A DNA stretch of 64,000 nt from Actinobacteria bacterium OV320 (GCA_001298545.1 LJCX01000028.1:682001-746000), one strand, 5' to 3'. Positions 16,701 through 27,830 are shown, counted from the stretch's first letter. Notes: generated by a model from the letters alone, not told the origin. Numbers and translations are program-made.

Positions 16701-16772
16701 CGCGAGCCGATCTTCCGGCCCGCGCCGTGAGCCGGGCCGTGCCGTGACCTGATCGATCACCGCTCCCTAGTG

Positions 16773-16790
16773 ACATACCGCGCGGTATGT
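16773..16790. promoter_or_regulatory. Perfect 18-bp palindrome, probable TetR-type operator
   Basis: ACATACCGCGCGGTATGT is a perfect palindrome 61 bp before the GTG of the CoA-ligase gene. Its size and symmetry fit a TetR/FadR-type repressor of fatty-acid genes. No cognate regulator gene is adjacent. Confidence 0.65.
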
Positions 16791-16851
16791 GCGCAGAATC
16801 AGCACAACCGTTACCACCGCGTAGGCAATGTCGCCGCCCTGGGAGGACGCC

Positions 16852-18507
<1,656 letters not shown>

Positions 18508-18570
18508 ACCCGCCCGTGTCGCGGACGCGGTGACCGACGCGGCAGCCGTCGCGGCAGTCATGCAGGTCGT

Positions 18571-18611
18571 GTACGCCGGGCAGGGCACCTCGCGGCCCCT
18601 GCCCGGCGTAC
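18571..18611 (+). terminator. 15-bp stem terminator after the CoA-ligase gene
   Basis: Perfect stem GTACGCCGGGCAGGG with its complement, 11-nt loop, 64 bp after the stop codon. No T-run, typical of Streptomyces. Confidence 0.75.
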
Positions 18612-18629
18612 GCCGTTCTGCGCGGCCGT

Positions 18630-18735
18630 ACGGTCAAGGGCCGACTTCACCGCCGCACGGCCGTCACCGCCGCACGGTCGTCACCGTCGTAGGGCCGTCA
18701 ACGCCGTACGGTCGTCACCGCCGTACGGCCGTGGT
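18630..18735. repeat. Short CCGTCACCGCCG(C/T)ACGG repeats
   Basis: About six imperfect copies of a 15-16 bp unit containing CGTCANCGCCGTACGG. They run into the last codons of the MFS gene, so the C-terminus TTTAVRR may have been extended by repeat growth. Confidence 0.6.
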
Positions 18736-19929
18736 CGTCCAGCCCAGGACCAGCCAGGCGCCCGCCACCGCGACGACGCCACCCCAGCCGAAGTGGGTGA
18801 AGGCGAGGCCGGCCAGGGCCGAGGCGGTCGCGCCGCCGGCGAACCCCGCGACGACATAGGCACTGTTCGCGGTGGCCGGGGCGGAAGTGGTCGTCAGGGC
18901 GAGGGTCTGGTTGGCGACATGGGAGGCGACGAGCGCCGCGTGGATCACGATCGCGGCCACGAAGAGCGCCACGAGCACCTGCCCGCCCAGCCAGAACAGC
19001 GGGACCGAGACAGCGGCGAGAAGATACGCGTTGCGGACGACCTTCGCGGCGCCGAAGCGGTCGACCAGACCGCCGGCCAGCGGTGCGACGACGCTGGCGG
19101 CCAGTCCGAACAGGCCGAAGAGGCCGGCGGTGGCGGTCGTCAGGCCGTAGGACTCCTCGCTCGTCAGCAGCAGGGCCAGCGAGGTCCACAAGGCGCTCCA
19201 GGCGCCGTACATCCCGGCCTGCCGCACGCAGGCCCGCCACAGGTCGGGCGAGCGCCGCACCAGGCCCGGCATCGCGGTGAGACCGGCGAAGAGGTGGCCC
19301 TCACGGGGGCGGTGGCGCTCGGAGGGCAGGGCGGCCGCGGTCAGCAGGCCCAGGATCGTGGTGAGGACGGCCGCGCCCACGAACACCGCCCGCCAGCCGA
19401 AGGCCTGCCCGGCGAGTCCGCCGAGGACCCGGGCCGCGACGATGCCGGTGAACAGCCCGGCGATGACGGCGGCCACGTGCCGGGCGCGCCGGTCGGCGGG
19501 GGCGCGGGCGGCGACCAGCGGCACGAGGAGCTGCGGGACGACGGTCGCGGCCGAGGCGACGAGCACGGCGGCCGCGAGCGCGCCGGTCCCGGCGGCCGTG
19601 GCCGCGGCGACCAGGGCCGCCGCGGTGACCAGGGAGAGGACGGCGACCAGTCGGCGCCGGTTCACGCGGTCGCCGAGCGGGGCGAAGACGAGCAGGCCGG
19701 CCGCGTAGCCGAACTGGGCGACCGAGGCGATCCAGGCCACGGCCGAGGGCGCCGAGCCGAAGTCGTGGGCGATGAGGGGGAGCAGCGGGGCCGCGAGATA
19801 GATGTTGGCCGCGGTGACGGCGGTGCAGAGGGCGATGAGGACGAGGAGAAGCCCGTTGCGGCGGGCCGCGACCGCCGAGGGGGCGACTTCCTCTCCCGCT
19901 TCTCGGACTGCTGTGACTTCGGACGGCAT
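18715..19929 (-). CDS. MFS transporter (12 TM)
   Basis: A 404-aa major-facilitator protein with about 12 membrane helices. The loop after helix 2 is LGDRVNRRRL, the typical motif A region, and the middle loop is charged (LPSERHRPREGH). It probably exports a small molecule or drug. ATG 19929 is chosen over the TTG at 19959 because GGAG lies upstream. It is divergent from a TetR gene, with repeated operator-like boxes between them, which is the classic layout of a TetR-controlled efflux pump. Confidence 0.88.
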   Translation of the reverse strand: MPSEVTAVREAGEEVAPSAVAARRNGLLLVLIALCTAVTAANIYLAAPLLPLIAHDFGSAPSAVAWIASVAQFGYAAGLLVFAPLGDRVNRRRLVAVLSLVTAAALVAAATAAGTGALAAAVLVASAATVVPQLLVPLVAARAPADRRARHVAAVIAGLFTGIVAARVLGGLAGQAFGWRAVFVGAAVLTTILGLLTAAALPSERHRPREGHLFAGLTAMPGLVRRSPDLWRACVRQAGMYGAWSALWTSLALLLTSEESYGLTTATAGLFGLFGLAASVVAPLAGGLVDRFGAAKVVRNAYLLAAVSVPLFWLGGQVLVALFVAAIVIHAALVASHVANQTLALTTTSAPATANSAYVVAGFAGGATASALAGLAFTHFGWGGVVAVAGAWLVLGWTTTAVRR

Positions 19930-19960
19930 GGCGGAGGTGCTCCTTCGAGCGTCGAGCAAC

Positions 19961-20033
19961 TAACCAGTTGGTTGGAACAGAAGGGGAACAGTCTGCGGCG
20001 CACGTGAATTCCCTGTCAACCAACTAGTTGGTT
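19961..20033. promoter_or_regulatory. Two AACCAAC/GTTGGTT operators between MFS and tetR
   Basis: Box 2, AACCAACTAGTTGGTT (20018-20033), is a perfect 16-bp palindrome next to the TetR start. Box 1 (about 19961-19975, AACCAGTTGGTTGG) has the same half-sites with closer spacing and lies next to the MFS start. They fit autoregulation by the divergent TetR protein. Confidence 0.7.
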
Positions 20034-20055
20034 AGGCCCTCGCTACGATGGCTCC

Positions 20056-20640
20056 ATGGCAACCACCAGGGATCCCGAGGCCACCCGAGCCCGGATCTTC
20101 GACGCCGCCGTCGCGGAGTTCGCCCGCCACGGCATCGCGGGCGCGCGCATCGACCGCATCGCCGCCGAAGCCAAGGCGAACAAGCAGCTCATCTACGCCT
20201 ACTTCGGCAACAAGGCCGAGCTGTTCTCCCAGGTCCTCGGCCGTCGCATGCTGGACCTCGCCGCCGCGGTCCCCGTCGACCCGGACGACATCGAGGGCTG
20301 GCTCGACCGGGTGATGGACTACCACGGCGCCCACCCCGAGCTGCTGCGGCTCCTGTACTGGGAGGGCATCGAGTACGGCGGCACCGAGCTGCTGCCCGAC
20401 GAGACGGAACGCCAGGAGCACTACGCGCAGAAGGTCGCCGCCATCCAGGACGGCCAGGACCGGGGCGTGATCTCCGACGCGATCCCGGCCCCCGACCTCT
20501 TCTTCCTGCTGATCGCCATGGCCAACTGGGCCGCCTTCGTGCCCCAGATGAGCCGTATCCTGGCGGGCTCCGAGGACGCCGACCGCGACCGCCTGCGCGC
20601 CTCCATCAAGGAGGCGGCACGACGGATGGTCGCCCGGTAG
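20056..20640 (+). CDS. TetR/AcrR-family transcriptional regulator
   Basis: A 194-aa repressor. The helix-turn-helix is at residues 10-55 (ARIFDAAVAEFARHGIAGARIDRIA ... ANKQLIYAYFGNKAEL, in two parts). The C-terminal ligand-binding part contains a TetR_C type region with YWEGIEYGG. It almost certainly controls the divergent MFS gene through the palindromes at 19961-20033. The start ATG is close to box 2, so autorepression is likely. Confidence 0.9.
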   Translation: MATTRDPEATRARIFDAAVAEFARHGIAGARIDRIAAEAKANKQLIYAYFGNKAELFSQVLGRRMLDLAAAVPVDPDDIEGWLDRVMDYHGAHPELLRLLYWEGIEYGGTELLPDETERQEHYAQKVAAIQDGQDRGVISDAIPAPDLFFLLIAMANWAAFVPQMSRILAGSEDADRDRLRASIKEAARRMVAR

Positions 20641-20719
20641 GTCGAGCCCGGTGGGACCGGCCCGGTAGGACGTCGCCGGGCCGGACGCGCAGGGTCGGAC
20701 GAGGCCGGCCGGACGGCTC

Positions 20720-23700
20720 CTAGTTGGTGCCGATCCGGGCCAGCAGGTCCACGATCCTGCTCTGCACCTCCGCGCTCGTCGACCGCTCGGCGAGGAAGAG
20801 GACCGTCTCCCCCGACGCCAGCCGCGGCAGGTCGGCCGGGTCGACAGCAGCCGTGTAGACGACCAGCGGAGTGCGGTTGAGCTGGCCGTTCGCCCTCAGC
20901 CAGTCCAGGATTCCGGCATGGCGCCGGGACATCTGCATCAGGTCCATCACGACCAGGTTCGGCCGCAGCTGCCCGGCGAGCGTGACGGCGTCCGCGTCGC
21001 TCGCCGCCCGCGCCACCTGCATCCCGCGCCGCTCCAGCGTCGAGGTCAGGGCGAGGGCGATCTCGGCGTGCTCCTCGATGAGCAGCACCCGCGGCGGATG
21101 CTGCTCGCTGTCGCGCGGCGCGAGCGCCTTCAACAGGACGGCGGGATCGGCGCCGTAGGCCGCCTCGCGCGTCGCCTGTCCGAGCCCTGCCGTGACCAGC
21201 ACCGGAACCTCGGCGGCCACCGCGGCCGTGCGCAGCGACTGCAACGCGGTACGGGTGATCGGCCCGGTCAGCGGGTCCACGAACAGCGCGGCCGGGAAGG
21301 CGGCGATCTGCGCGTCGACCTCCTCGCGCGAGTGCACGATCACCGGCCGGTAGCCGCGGTCGCTGAGCGCCTGCTGCGTACTGACGTCCGGTGCAGGCCA
21401 CACCAGCAGCCGACGCGGGTTGTCCAGCGGCTCCGGCGGCAGCTCGTCGTCCAGCGGCTGCGGCCGCGGCGGATCCGCCACCTCGACGGCCCCACCGGGC
21501 CCGTCCAGCGGCTCGGGCCCCTCGGCGGCGTTCTCGTCCGGGGCTCCTATGGCGTACGACCGTCCGGCGCCCTCGGTCCCCGGCCCACCCGGCACGAGCC
21601 GCGACTGACCCGCGAGGGAGGGATGCGGTACGGGGGGCGCTACGGGCGCGGCTGCCGGCGTGGGTGCCGTGCCGGGCGCCGCTGCCGGAGCCACGGCCTG
21701 CGCCTGTGCCGGGGCCTGCGCCGCGACGGGCTGCTCGGCCGACGGGTGCGGACGCGCCGTCTGCTCAGGGCGCGTCGTCGGGTCGGGTGGAGTCCCCAGC
21801 TTGCGGCGCCGCCCGGAACCACCGGGGGCGTGCGGGGCGGGGGTGGCCGTGGACTGCGCCGACGGCACCCCCGGCTGCGAGTGACGCATCGCCTGAGCCT
21901 GCTGCGCGTGCTGAGCCTGCTGCGCGTGCTGCAACTGCTGAGCCTGCTGCACCTGCGCGGCCTGCCGGGTGAACGGCACGCCCTGCCCCAGGGTCCGCAC
22001 GCTGATCGCCCGACCCTGCGTCGAGTTGGGGTCCGTCGGCCGGCCCGCCGCGGCCTCGGCGGGCAACGGCTGCGCCACCCGCGGCTGCCCGACGGCGGCC
22101 TCGGGCGGAAGCGGGGTACCACCGCTGGGCGTTGTCGTCACCGGCGCGGGGGCTGCTGCGGCCGGGGCCGCTTCGGCCGGGAGCGGCTGACCCTGCCCGG
22201 GCGCGTTCGGCACGGGGTTGGCGGCCGCCTGCGCGGGGAGCGGCTGACCTGTGGCCGGCTGACCGGGCAACGGCTGCCCGGGGACGGGCACGGCCGCCGG
22301 AACCGCCTGCGCGACGGCAGGCTGCGCGGCGGCGACGGGCTGTCCCACCTGCTGCGGCTGGGACGGGGGCTGGGGCTGCTGAACCTGTGCCGGGGCGGCG
22401 ACCTCCGCGGCCTGAGCGACGGCCCGTCGACGGCGACCCGTGGGCGCGTTCGTGGGGTGCGGCTGGGGCGGGGTGTGGTCGTCGGCCTGGTCGTGCGGGA
22501 CGGCGTCGTGCCGCCCGTGGTCGATCGCGGAATCCTCGGCGGAGCCCTGAACGGGCGCCTGAACGGGAACGGGCGCCTGAGCCTGAACCGGCGGCTGAGC
22601 CTGCGCCGGAACCGGGCCCTGCGCGGGCACCTGAACCGCTCCCAACGCCTGCACCGCTCCCGGAGCCGGAGCCGGAGCCGAGCCCGGAACCGGAATCGGC
22701 CCCACTGCTCGGGCGGCTTGGGGAGCTTGGGGAGCCTGGGCGGCGTGAGCGGTCTGGGCGGTGGCACTCGTGCCGACGGCACCGTCCGGCGCCCGGTCGG
22801 CCTGCGCGGGCGGCAGGGCGAACACCGCGCGGGGCCCCGCCTCCTGCGCGGCGGCGCGCTCGTTCGCGGCGGCCAGGGCACGCCGTCGCCTGCCCGTCGG
22901 CTGTCCGTCCTCCGCCTCCGCCTGTGCCATGGCCCCCGGACCCGTCCCCGGGGCCTCGGCCGGTGCGCCCGCGAGCGCCGGCAGCGCGGGCGGCAACGCG
23001 TTCTGCGGCTGCCGGCCGTCCGGTGCGTGGTGCGGGGGCCGCTGGCCGCCCGGCGCGGGCACGCCCTGCGGCGGAACGGTGCCGCCGAGCCCCGTACCCG
23101 AGGCCGCGGTCCCCGCCGCGTGCTCGGCGGCCGTGACCACGGCACCCTCGCTCACCCCGCCGTCGAGCGCCGCGGGCATCCCCGCATCGGCTCCCACGAC
23201 GGCGATCTCGGCCGACCGCCCACGCCGCCGCCCGGTGCCGCCGGAGCCCTCCGGGCCCTCGGCCTCGTCCACGGCGGGCGACAGCTCGCCCGGTGTCTCC
23301 TCCGGGGCCGCGGCCCCGGCCCGCCTGCGCCGCCGACCGGTCGGAACCGCCGCCTCTGCTTCGGCGCCGCCCTCCGCGGCCGGGACGTCGCCCTCCAGGA
23401 AGGCGTCCACCGAGGACCGTCGAGCCCGTCGGCGCCCACCGGCGCCGTACTCGCCCGGAACGTCCTCCTCCGAGGCCATGGCGGGGGCGGGGGCCGCCGA
23501 GGCCGCCCCGCCTCCGGCCGCGAGAGCGGGCAGGGCCATGGCCGCCGGAGCCGCCATGGCTCCCGCGCCACCGCCCAACGGCACCTCCAGCACGTACGCG
23601 CTGCCGCTCATGCCCGGCACCTCGTGCGTCTGCAGCACGCCACCGTGCGCCCGCACGATCCCCCGCACGATCGGTTCGTGCACGGGGTCGCCGCCGGCGT

Positions 23701-25231
23701 ACGGCCCGCGCACCTCGATGCGGACGACCTCGCCGCGCTGGGCGGCCGCCACCACGACCGTGTTGTCCATGTAACCGCCCGCCGAGACGGGCGCGTTGCC
23801 GGTGGCGTCGACGCCCGCGACGTCGGCCACGAGGTGCGCGAGCGCGGTCGCGAGGAGCCGTGCGTCGACCTCGGCCTCGATGGGCGGCGCGTGCACGGCG
23901 AACTGCACCCGTCCCGGCCCGATGAGATCCACCGCGCCGTCGACACCGGCGGCGACGACGGCGTCGAGCATCACCTTCGTCCGGGAGATGACCTCCGCCC
24001 CGGTGTCGAGACGCTGGTAGCCGAGCACGTTGTCGATGAGTGTGGTGATCCGCGAGTAGCCGGCCGACAGGTGGTGGAGCACCTGGTTGGCCTCGGGCCA
24101 GAGCTGGCCGGCGTCGTCCGCGGCGAGCGCCGCCAGCTCGCGGCGCAGTTCGTCCAGCGGCCCGCGCAGGGACTCCCCGAGCAGGGTGAGCAGCTGCTCG
24201 TGCCGCCCGGCGAGCGCCTCGTACCGGTCCTTCTCGCGCTCGCCGAGCGAGGCGTAGCGCTCCTCGCCGGCCGCGAGCTCCTCCTCGTGCCGCTCGCGCA
24301 GCTCCTCGAGCTCGGTGACGTGCTGCTGGCGCAGCGCGGTGAGGTCGGAGGCGTGCTCCTCGGAGAGCTTCTCCAACTCGTCCGTGTGCCGCTTCTCGAC
24401 GCCGTCCTTCTCCTCGGCGAGGGCGTCGTAGGGCCGGCGGTCGGTGAAGGTCATGACGGCGCCGACGAGCTGATCGCCGTCGCGCACGGGCGCGGTCGTC
24501 AGATCGACCGCCACCCTGTCCCCGCTCTTGGACCACAGCACCTGCCCGCGCACCCGGTGCTTGCGCCCGGACCGCAGGGTGTCGGCGAGCGGCGACTCGT
24601 CGTACGGGAACGGCGAGCCGTCGGCGCGCGAGTGCAGCACGAGGGTGTGCAGCTCCTTGGCGCCGAGATCGCTGGCCCGGTATCCCAGTATCTGGGCGGC
24701 GGCCGGGTTGACGAGGACGATCCGGCCGTCGGTGTCGGTGCCCACGACGCCCTCGGACGCGGCCCTCAGGATCATCTCGGTCTGCCGCTGCGAACGCGCC
24801 AGCTCGGCCTCGGTGTCGACGGTCCCGGACAGGTCGCGTACGACGAGCATCAGCAGTTCGTCGGAGGCGGAGGAGTAGCCGTAGCCGTCGTAGGCCTGCT
24901 GACCGTTCTCGAGATTGGCGCTGGTGACCTCGACCGGGAACTCGCTGCCGTCGGTACGGCGCGCGACCATCCGGGTCGGCTTGGTCCGCCCTCGCGGGTC
25001 CATGTGATCGGGCCGCCGCATGGACCCCGGGATGAGCTTGGAGTCGAACTGCGGCAGCAGATCGAGCAGCCCCCGCCCCACCAGCGCGGTACCCGGCGTC
25101 TCGAACGCCTCCAGCGCGATGGTGTTCGCGTTGACGACGGTCCCGTTGGCGTTGACCAGCAACAGCGCATCGGGGAGCGCGTCGAGTATGGCTGCGAGGC
25201 GAGCAGCGCCTCGGGATGGCCTGCTGCTCAC
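20720..25231 (-). CDS. Giant PAS-pseudokinase-receiver scaffold (hybrid histidine-kinase-like)
   Basis: A 1503-aa cytoplasmic protein. Order: PAS (about 10-125), PAS (145-250), a charged coiled coil (255-330), a kinase-like segment, about 650 residues of Ala/Pro/Gln-rich disordered sequence, then two receiver-like domains. The dimerisation box reads GESLRGPLDEL, where a working kinase has SHELRTPL, so the phospho-histidine is missing. The N and G boxes are also absent. The last receiver keeps EE and Asp (LVVMDLMQ) but has AERS where FLxKP is expected. GTG 25231 has GGGAGG nine bases upstream. It may integrate signals without kinase activity. No partner gene is adjacent. Confidence 0.85.
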   Translation of the reverse strand: MSSRPSRGAARLAAILDALPDALLLVNANGTVVNANTIALEAFETPGTALVGRGLLDLLPQFDSKLIPGSMRRPDHMDPRGRTKPTRMVARRTDGSEFPVEVTSANLENGQQAYDGYGYSSASDELLMLVVRDLSGTVDTEAELARSQRQTEMILRAASEGVVGTDTDGRIVLVNPAAAQILGYRASDLGAKELHTLVLHSRADGSPFPYDESPLADTLRSGRKHRVRGQVLWSKSGDRVAVDLTTAPVRDGDQLVGAVMTFTDRRPYDALAEEKDGVEKRHTDELEKLSEEHASDLTALRQQHVTELEELRERHEEELAAGEERYASLGEREKDRYEALAGRHEQLLTLLGESLRGPLDELRRELAALAADDAGQLWPEANQVLHHLSAGYSRITTLIDNVLGYQRLDTGAEVISRTKVMLDAVVAAGVDGAVDLIGPGRVQFAVHAPPIEAEVDARLLATALAHLVADVAGVDATGNAPVSAGGYMDNTVVVAAAQRGEVVRIEVRGPYAGGDPVHEPIVRGIVRAHGGVLQTHEVPGMSGSAYVLEVPLGGGAGAMAAPAAMALPALAAGGGAASAAPAPAMASEEDVPGEYGAGGRRRARRSSVDAFLEGDVPAAEGGAEAEAAVPTGRRRRRAGAAAPEETPGELSPAVDEAEGPEGSGGTGRRRGRSAEIAVVGADAGMPAALDGGVSEGAVVTAAEHAAGTAASGTGLGGTVPPQGVPAPGGQRPPHHAPDGRQPQNALPPALPALAGAPAEAPGTGPGAMAQAEAEDGQPTGRRRRALAAANERAAAQEAGPRAVFALPPAQADRAPDGAVGTSATAQTAHAAQAPQAPQAARAVGPIPVPGSAPAPAPGAVQALGAVQVPAQGPVPAQAQPPVQAQAPVPVQAPVQGSAEDSAIDHGRHDAVPHDQADDHTPPQPHPTNAPTGRRRRAVAQAAEVAAPAQVQQPQPPSQPQQVGQPVAAAQPAVAQAVPAAVPVPGQPLPGQPATGQPLPAQAAANPVPNAPGQGQPLPAEAAPAAAAPAPVTTTPSGGTPLPPEAAVGQPRVAQPLPAEAAAGRPTDPNSTQGRAISVRTLGQGVPFTRQAAQVQQAQQLQHAQQAQHAQQAQAMRHSQPGVPSAQSTATPAPHAPGGSGRRRKLGTPPDPTTRPEQTARPHPSAEQPVAAQAPAQAQAVAPAAAPGTAPTPAAAPVAPPVPHPSLAGQSRLVPGGPGTEGAGRSYAIGAPDENAAEGPEPLDGPGGAVEVADPPRPQPLDDELPPEPLDNPRRLLVWPAPDVSTQQALSDRGYRPVIVHSREEVDAQIAAFPAALFVDPLTGPITRTALQSLRTAAVAAEVPVLVTAGLGQATREAAYGADPAVLLKALAPRDSEQHPPRVLLIEEHAEIALALTSTLERRGMQVARAASDADAVTLAGQLRPNLVVMDLMQMSRRHAGILDWLRANGQLNRTPLVVYTAAVDPADLPRLASGETVLFLAERSTSAEVQSRIVDLLARIGTN

Positions 25232-25567
25232 GAGTCGCTTCCTCCCTGTTACCGCACCTTGCCGACCGTTCGGGCCATCTTGCCAACCGGCCCGCACCGT
25301 GTCACGCGAGGGAGTCTAAGGGCTGGGGTCCCGTCGGCGGCGCCGGATGAGAGGGAGCTCGCACGACGAAGTGACACAGAACGTGTGTCCTCACCTGTCC
25401 TGGCCTGTCCCTGCGCACGACGGACGGCTTCCGCGCCCGCCCCGCATCCCGCTCGGACTGCGCGGGACCTTCGCGCGACCTTTACGGAACCGGTGCTTCC
25501 GCCACGCGTCGCCTGTACGTGCACGACCGCGGAGGCGAGGCGGGGCTCGTCGGACACCGGTCGCGCG

Positions 25568-26107
25568 TCAGCGGGCGGCCGGGCGCAGGGCGGGCAGCAG
25601 CGGCACGAGCCGGTCCCACCGCTCGATCTGGCAGCCGTTGCTGCGGTCGTACGTCGCGTCGACCGGCCGCCCGGCCCAGCGGCCCGTGACATGGGCGGTG
25701 GCCGGCCCGCCGTACCGCATGGTGCAGATGCCGCCGTCCGGAGCGGGCGCGAAGGCGTCCCTGCCCCACCGGGTGTTGCGGTCCACGGCGCGACAGGCGC
25801 TTCCCGCGTCCGGGTGACTGCCGCCTCCCGGGTGGCAGTACAGCTCGAACGTCCCGTTCGCCCGGCCGCCGGCGTGCCGGACGGTGACCGTGAGGTGATC
25901 ACCGGAGACCCGGTCCTCCTCCCGGACGGGCGGCGGCGCGAGCGACGCGAGCGAGGTGGCGCCGGCGACGGCGGCGGCCGGCGTCGCGGCCCCGGCTGTC
26001 CCGGCGGCGTACGCGGTGACGGGCCCGGTGGTGGACGAGGCGACCACGGCGGCGCAGGCGGCGGAAGCGGCGACGGCGAGCCGTCGCAGTGGGGTGACCT
26101 GGAACAT
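25568..26107 (-). CDS. Subtilisin-inhibitor-like (SSI family) secreted protease inhibitor
   Basis: A 179-aa exported protein with a signal peptide (MFQVTPLRRLAVAASAACAAVV, cleavage probably near AYA-AG), an Ala/Thr-rich spacer, and an SSI domain at about residues 65-170. The four conserved cysteines are present in CHPGGGSHP, SACRAV, GICTMRY and NGCQIERW. The reactive-site loop is CTMRYGG, suggesting P1 Met and P1' Arg. SSI proteins block extracellular subtilisin-like proteases and are linked to aerial growth. It is longer at the N-terminus than classic SSI. Confidence 0.85.
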   Translation of the reverse strand: MFQVTPLRRLAVAASAACAAVVASSTTGPVTAYAAGTAGAATPAAAVAGATSLASLAPPPVREEDRVSGDHLTVTVRHAGGRANGTFELYCHPGGGSHPDAGSACRAVDRNTRWGRDAFAPAPDGGICTMRYGGPATAHVTGRWAGRPVDATYDRSNGCQIERWDRLVPLLPALRPAAR

Positions 26108-26264
26108 GACAGGACTAACGCGAGGCCCCCGACGATGTTGCGCCCCGGCAACCGCTTTGCCCTGCGACCCACCTGCCTAGTACCGTGGACGCCGATTGGT
26201 GACACGCCCTTCGACTGTGTCATCATCTGCACGCACCACTCGCCCACACGCGAGCGGTTGTGCT

Positions 26265-26355
26265 GGAGGCGTCGCCTAGTCCGGTCTATGGCGCCGCACT
26301 GCTAATGCGGTTTGGGACTTCAATCCCATCGAGGGTTCAAATCCCTCCGCCTCCG
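26265..26355 (+). tRNA. tRNA-Ser (anticodon GCU)
   Basis: A 91-nt serine tRNA: acceptor GGAGGCG/CGCCTCC, anticodon loop CTGCTAA (GCT), long variable arm, T-arm GAGGG-TTCAAAT-CCCTC. A hairpin with GCCCCGG-type stems follows (about 26366-26393). Confidence 0.97.
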
Positions 26356-26548
26356 CGCGATCACCGAAGCCCCGGTCCACCCGACCGGGGCTTCGTCGTT
26401 CCCAAGACCCTCCAGACAGGCGTTTCCGCAGCTCACAAGCGGTATGGCAAACGGATTTCACATGTCGGCGGCAGTCATGTAATGTTCTTCCTGTCGCCGC
26501 GAGCGGGCCGGAAGGGCCGAGAGCGAAGACAGAAAAACCGAATAACAA

Positions 26549-26621
26549 GCACTCGTAGCTTAACGGATAGAGCATCTGACTACGGATCAGAAGGTTGCAG
26601 GTTCGAATCCTGCCGAGTGCA
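26549..26621 (+). tRNA. tRNA-Arg (anticodon ACG)
   Basis: A 73-nt arginine tRNA: acceptor GCACTCG/CGAGTGC, anticodon loop CTACGGA (ACG), T-arm GCAGG-TTCGAAT-CCTGC. The wobble A34 of this tRNA is the substrate of the TadA encoded at 55813. The accessory genes begin right after its terminator. Confidence 0.97.
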
Positions 26622-26628
26622 CAGCTGA

Positions 26629-26669
26629 CCAGAGGCCCTGAGGATCACTCCTCAGGGCCTCTGGCTTTT
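26629..26669 (+). terminator. Rho-independent terminator after tRNA-Arg
   Basis: A 16-bp perfect stem CCAGAGGCCCTGAGGA with its complement, 4-nt loop TCAC, and a CTTTT tail. Confidence 0.92.
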
Positions 26670-26957
26670 GCCTTGACCGCAGTGTCTGACGGCAACCGGG
26701 TGCGGGGCGGATCAGACCCCCTCGGCTCGGTCGTCGTGACATGCCGCTCCGGCTCTCGCAGCCCGGCTCAGGTTCCTCCTCGCCGACAGGGGGATGCCGG
26801 TTGCTCACCGCGAGAGGTCTTTCACCACGGCAATTGCCAACGTAAGAGTCCGTTTCGGCCGCTCACGATCACGGCGGCATTGCGCATCATCGGCAAGCCT
26901 CGTGCTATGACAACCTGCCTGCCGGAACACCCATTTGGACCCGGAGGTACACCGCGC

Positions 26958-27830
26958 GTGGCGGCGAAGACCAATCCCACTGTCAGGAGACGCCGTCTCG
27001 GCGCCGAGCTGCGTCGGCTCCGCGTGCTCAGTGGGTTGAAGAGCACAGAAGTGGCCGAGCGGCTCATGGTCTCTCAGCCCAAGATCAGTCATCTGGAGAA
27101 CGGCAACCGTGCCATCAGCCCCCGTGATGTGCGCGATCTGTGCGTGATCTACGAAGTGACGGACCAGCAAGTCATCGACTCCCTGATGGAGATGGCCAGG
27201 GAATCCGGTCAGCGGGGCTGGTGGCACTCCTATGGCGAACTCTCCGGCAGCGTCTACATCGGCCTGGAGACGGACGCCGCTTCCCTGCACACCCACGCGC
27301 CCATGATGGTGCCCGATCTGCTGCAGACCCCTGCCTACGCCCAGGCTGTCATCGGGGAAACCATCCCTCAGCTCACTGCCGAACAGGCGGCCACGCAGCT
27401 CAAGGTACGGCTGCGCCGCCAGCACCGGATCTACGACCTGGCCTGCCCGCTGCGCCTGTGGGTCATCATCGACGAATCGGCCCTGCGCCGCGTCGTGGGC
27501 AGCCCGGACGTCATGCGTGAACAACTGGAGCACCTGAAGGCACTCAGCGCGGAGCCGCACATCACGGTGCAGGTCCTTCCCTACACGGTCGGCGCTCATC
27601 CGGGTCTGTCAGGACAGTTCTCCATCCTGCGGTTCGCCGACAGTCCCGAGGCGGGGGTGGTGTACCTGGAACGGTTCGCCAGCGATCTCTACCTGGAGAA
27701 GCCATCCGACGTGCGGCACTACAACGTGATGTACGACCACCTCCAGGCGCAGGCCCTCACCCCGGACAGCAGCCGCGACTTCATCACCGACACCGCCGCG
27801 ACGTACGCCGACGCGCCGATCCCGTCCTGA
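26958..27830 (+). CDS. XRE-family regulator with DUF5753 domain
   Basis: A 290-aa DNA-binding protein. The helix-turn-helix is at residues 10-70 (RLGAELRRLRVLSGLKSTEV ... SQPKISHLENGNRAIS). The DUF5753 domain follows with GWWHSYG, YIGLETDA, PDLLQTPAYAQAV and HPGLSGQFSILRF. This is one of the many Streptomyces paralogues, most of which pair with a small DUF397 protein; none is seen here. GTG 26958 has GGAGG upstream; an in-frame ATG at 26908 is an alternative start. Confidence 0.88.
   Translation: MAAKTNPTVRRRRLGAELRRLRVLSGLKSTEVAERLMVSQPKISHLENGNRAISPRDVRDLCVIYEVTDQQVIDSLMEMARESGQRGWWHSYGELSGSVYIGLETDAASLHTHAPMMVPDLLQTPAYAQAVIGETIPQLTAEQAATQLKVRLRRQHRIYDLACPLRLWVIIDESALRRVVGSPDVMREQLEHLKALSAEPHITVQVLPYTVGAHPGLSGQFSILRFADSPEAGVVYLERFASDLYLEKPSDVRHYNVMYDHLQAQALTPDSSRDFITDTAATYADAPIPS

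Noticed and set aside
20918..26305. Very long open frame (1795 codons) on the plus strand opposite the scaffold-protein gene
   Set aside because: It is the antisense shadow of a high-GC gene; composition is Arg/Gly/Leu-rich without any domain, while the minus-strand frame has PAS and receiver domains and a ribosome site.
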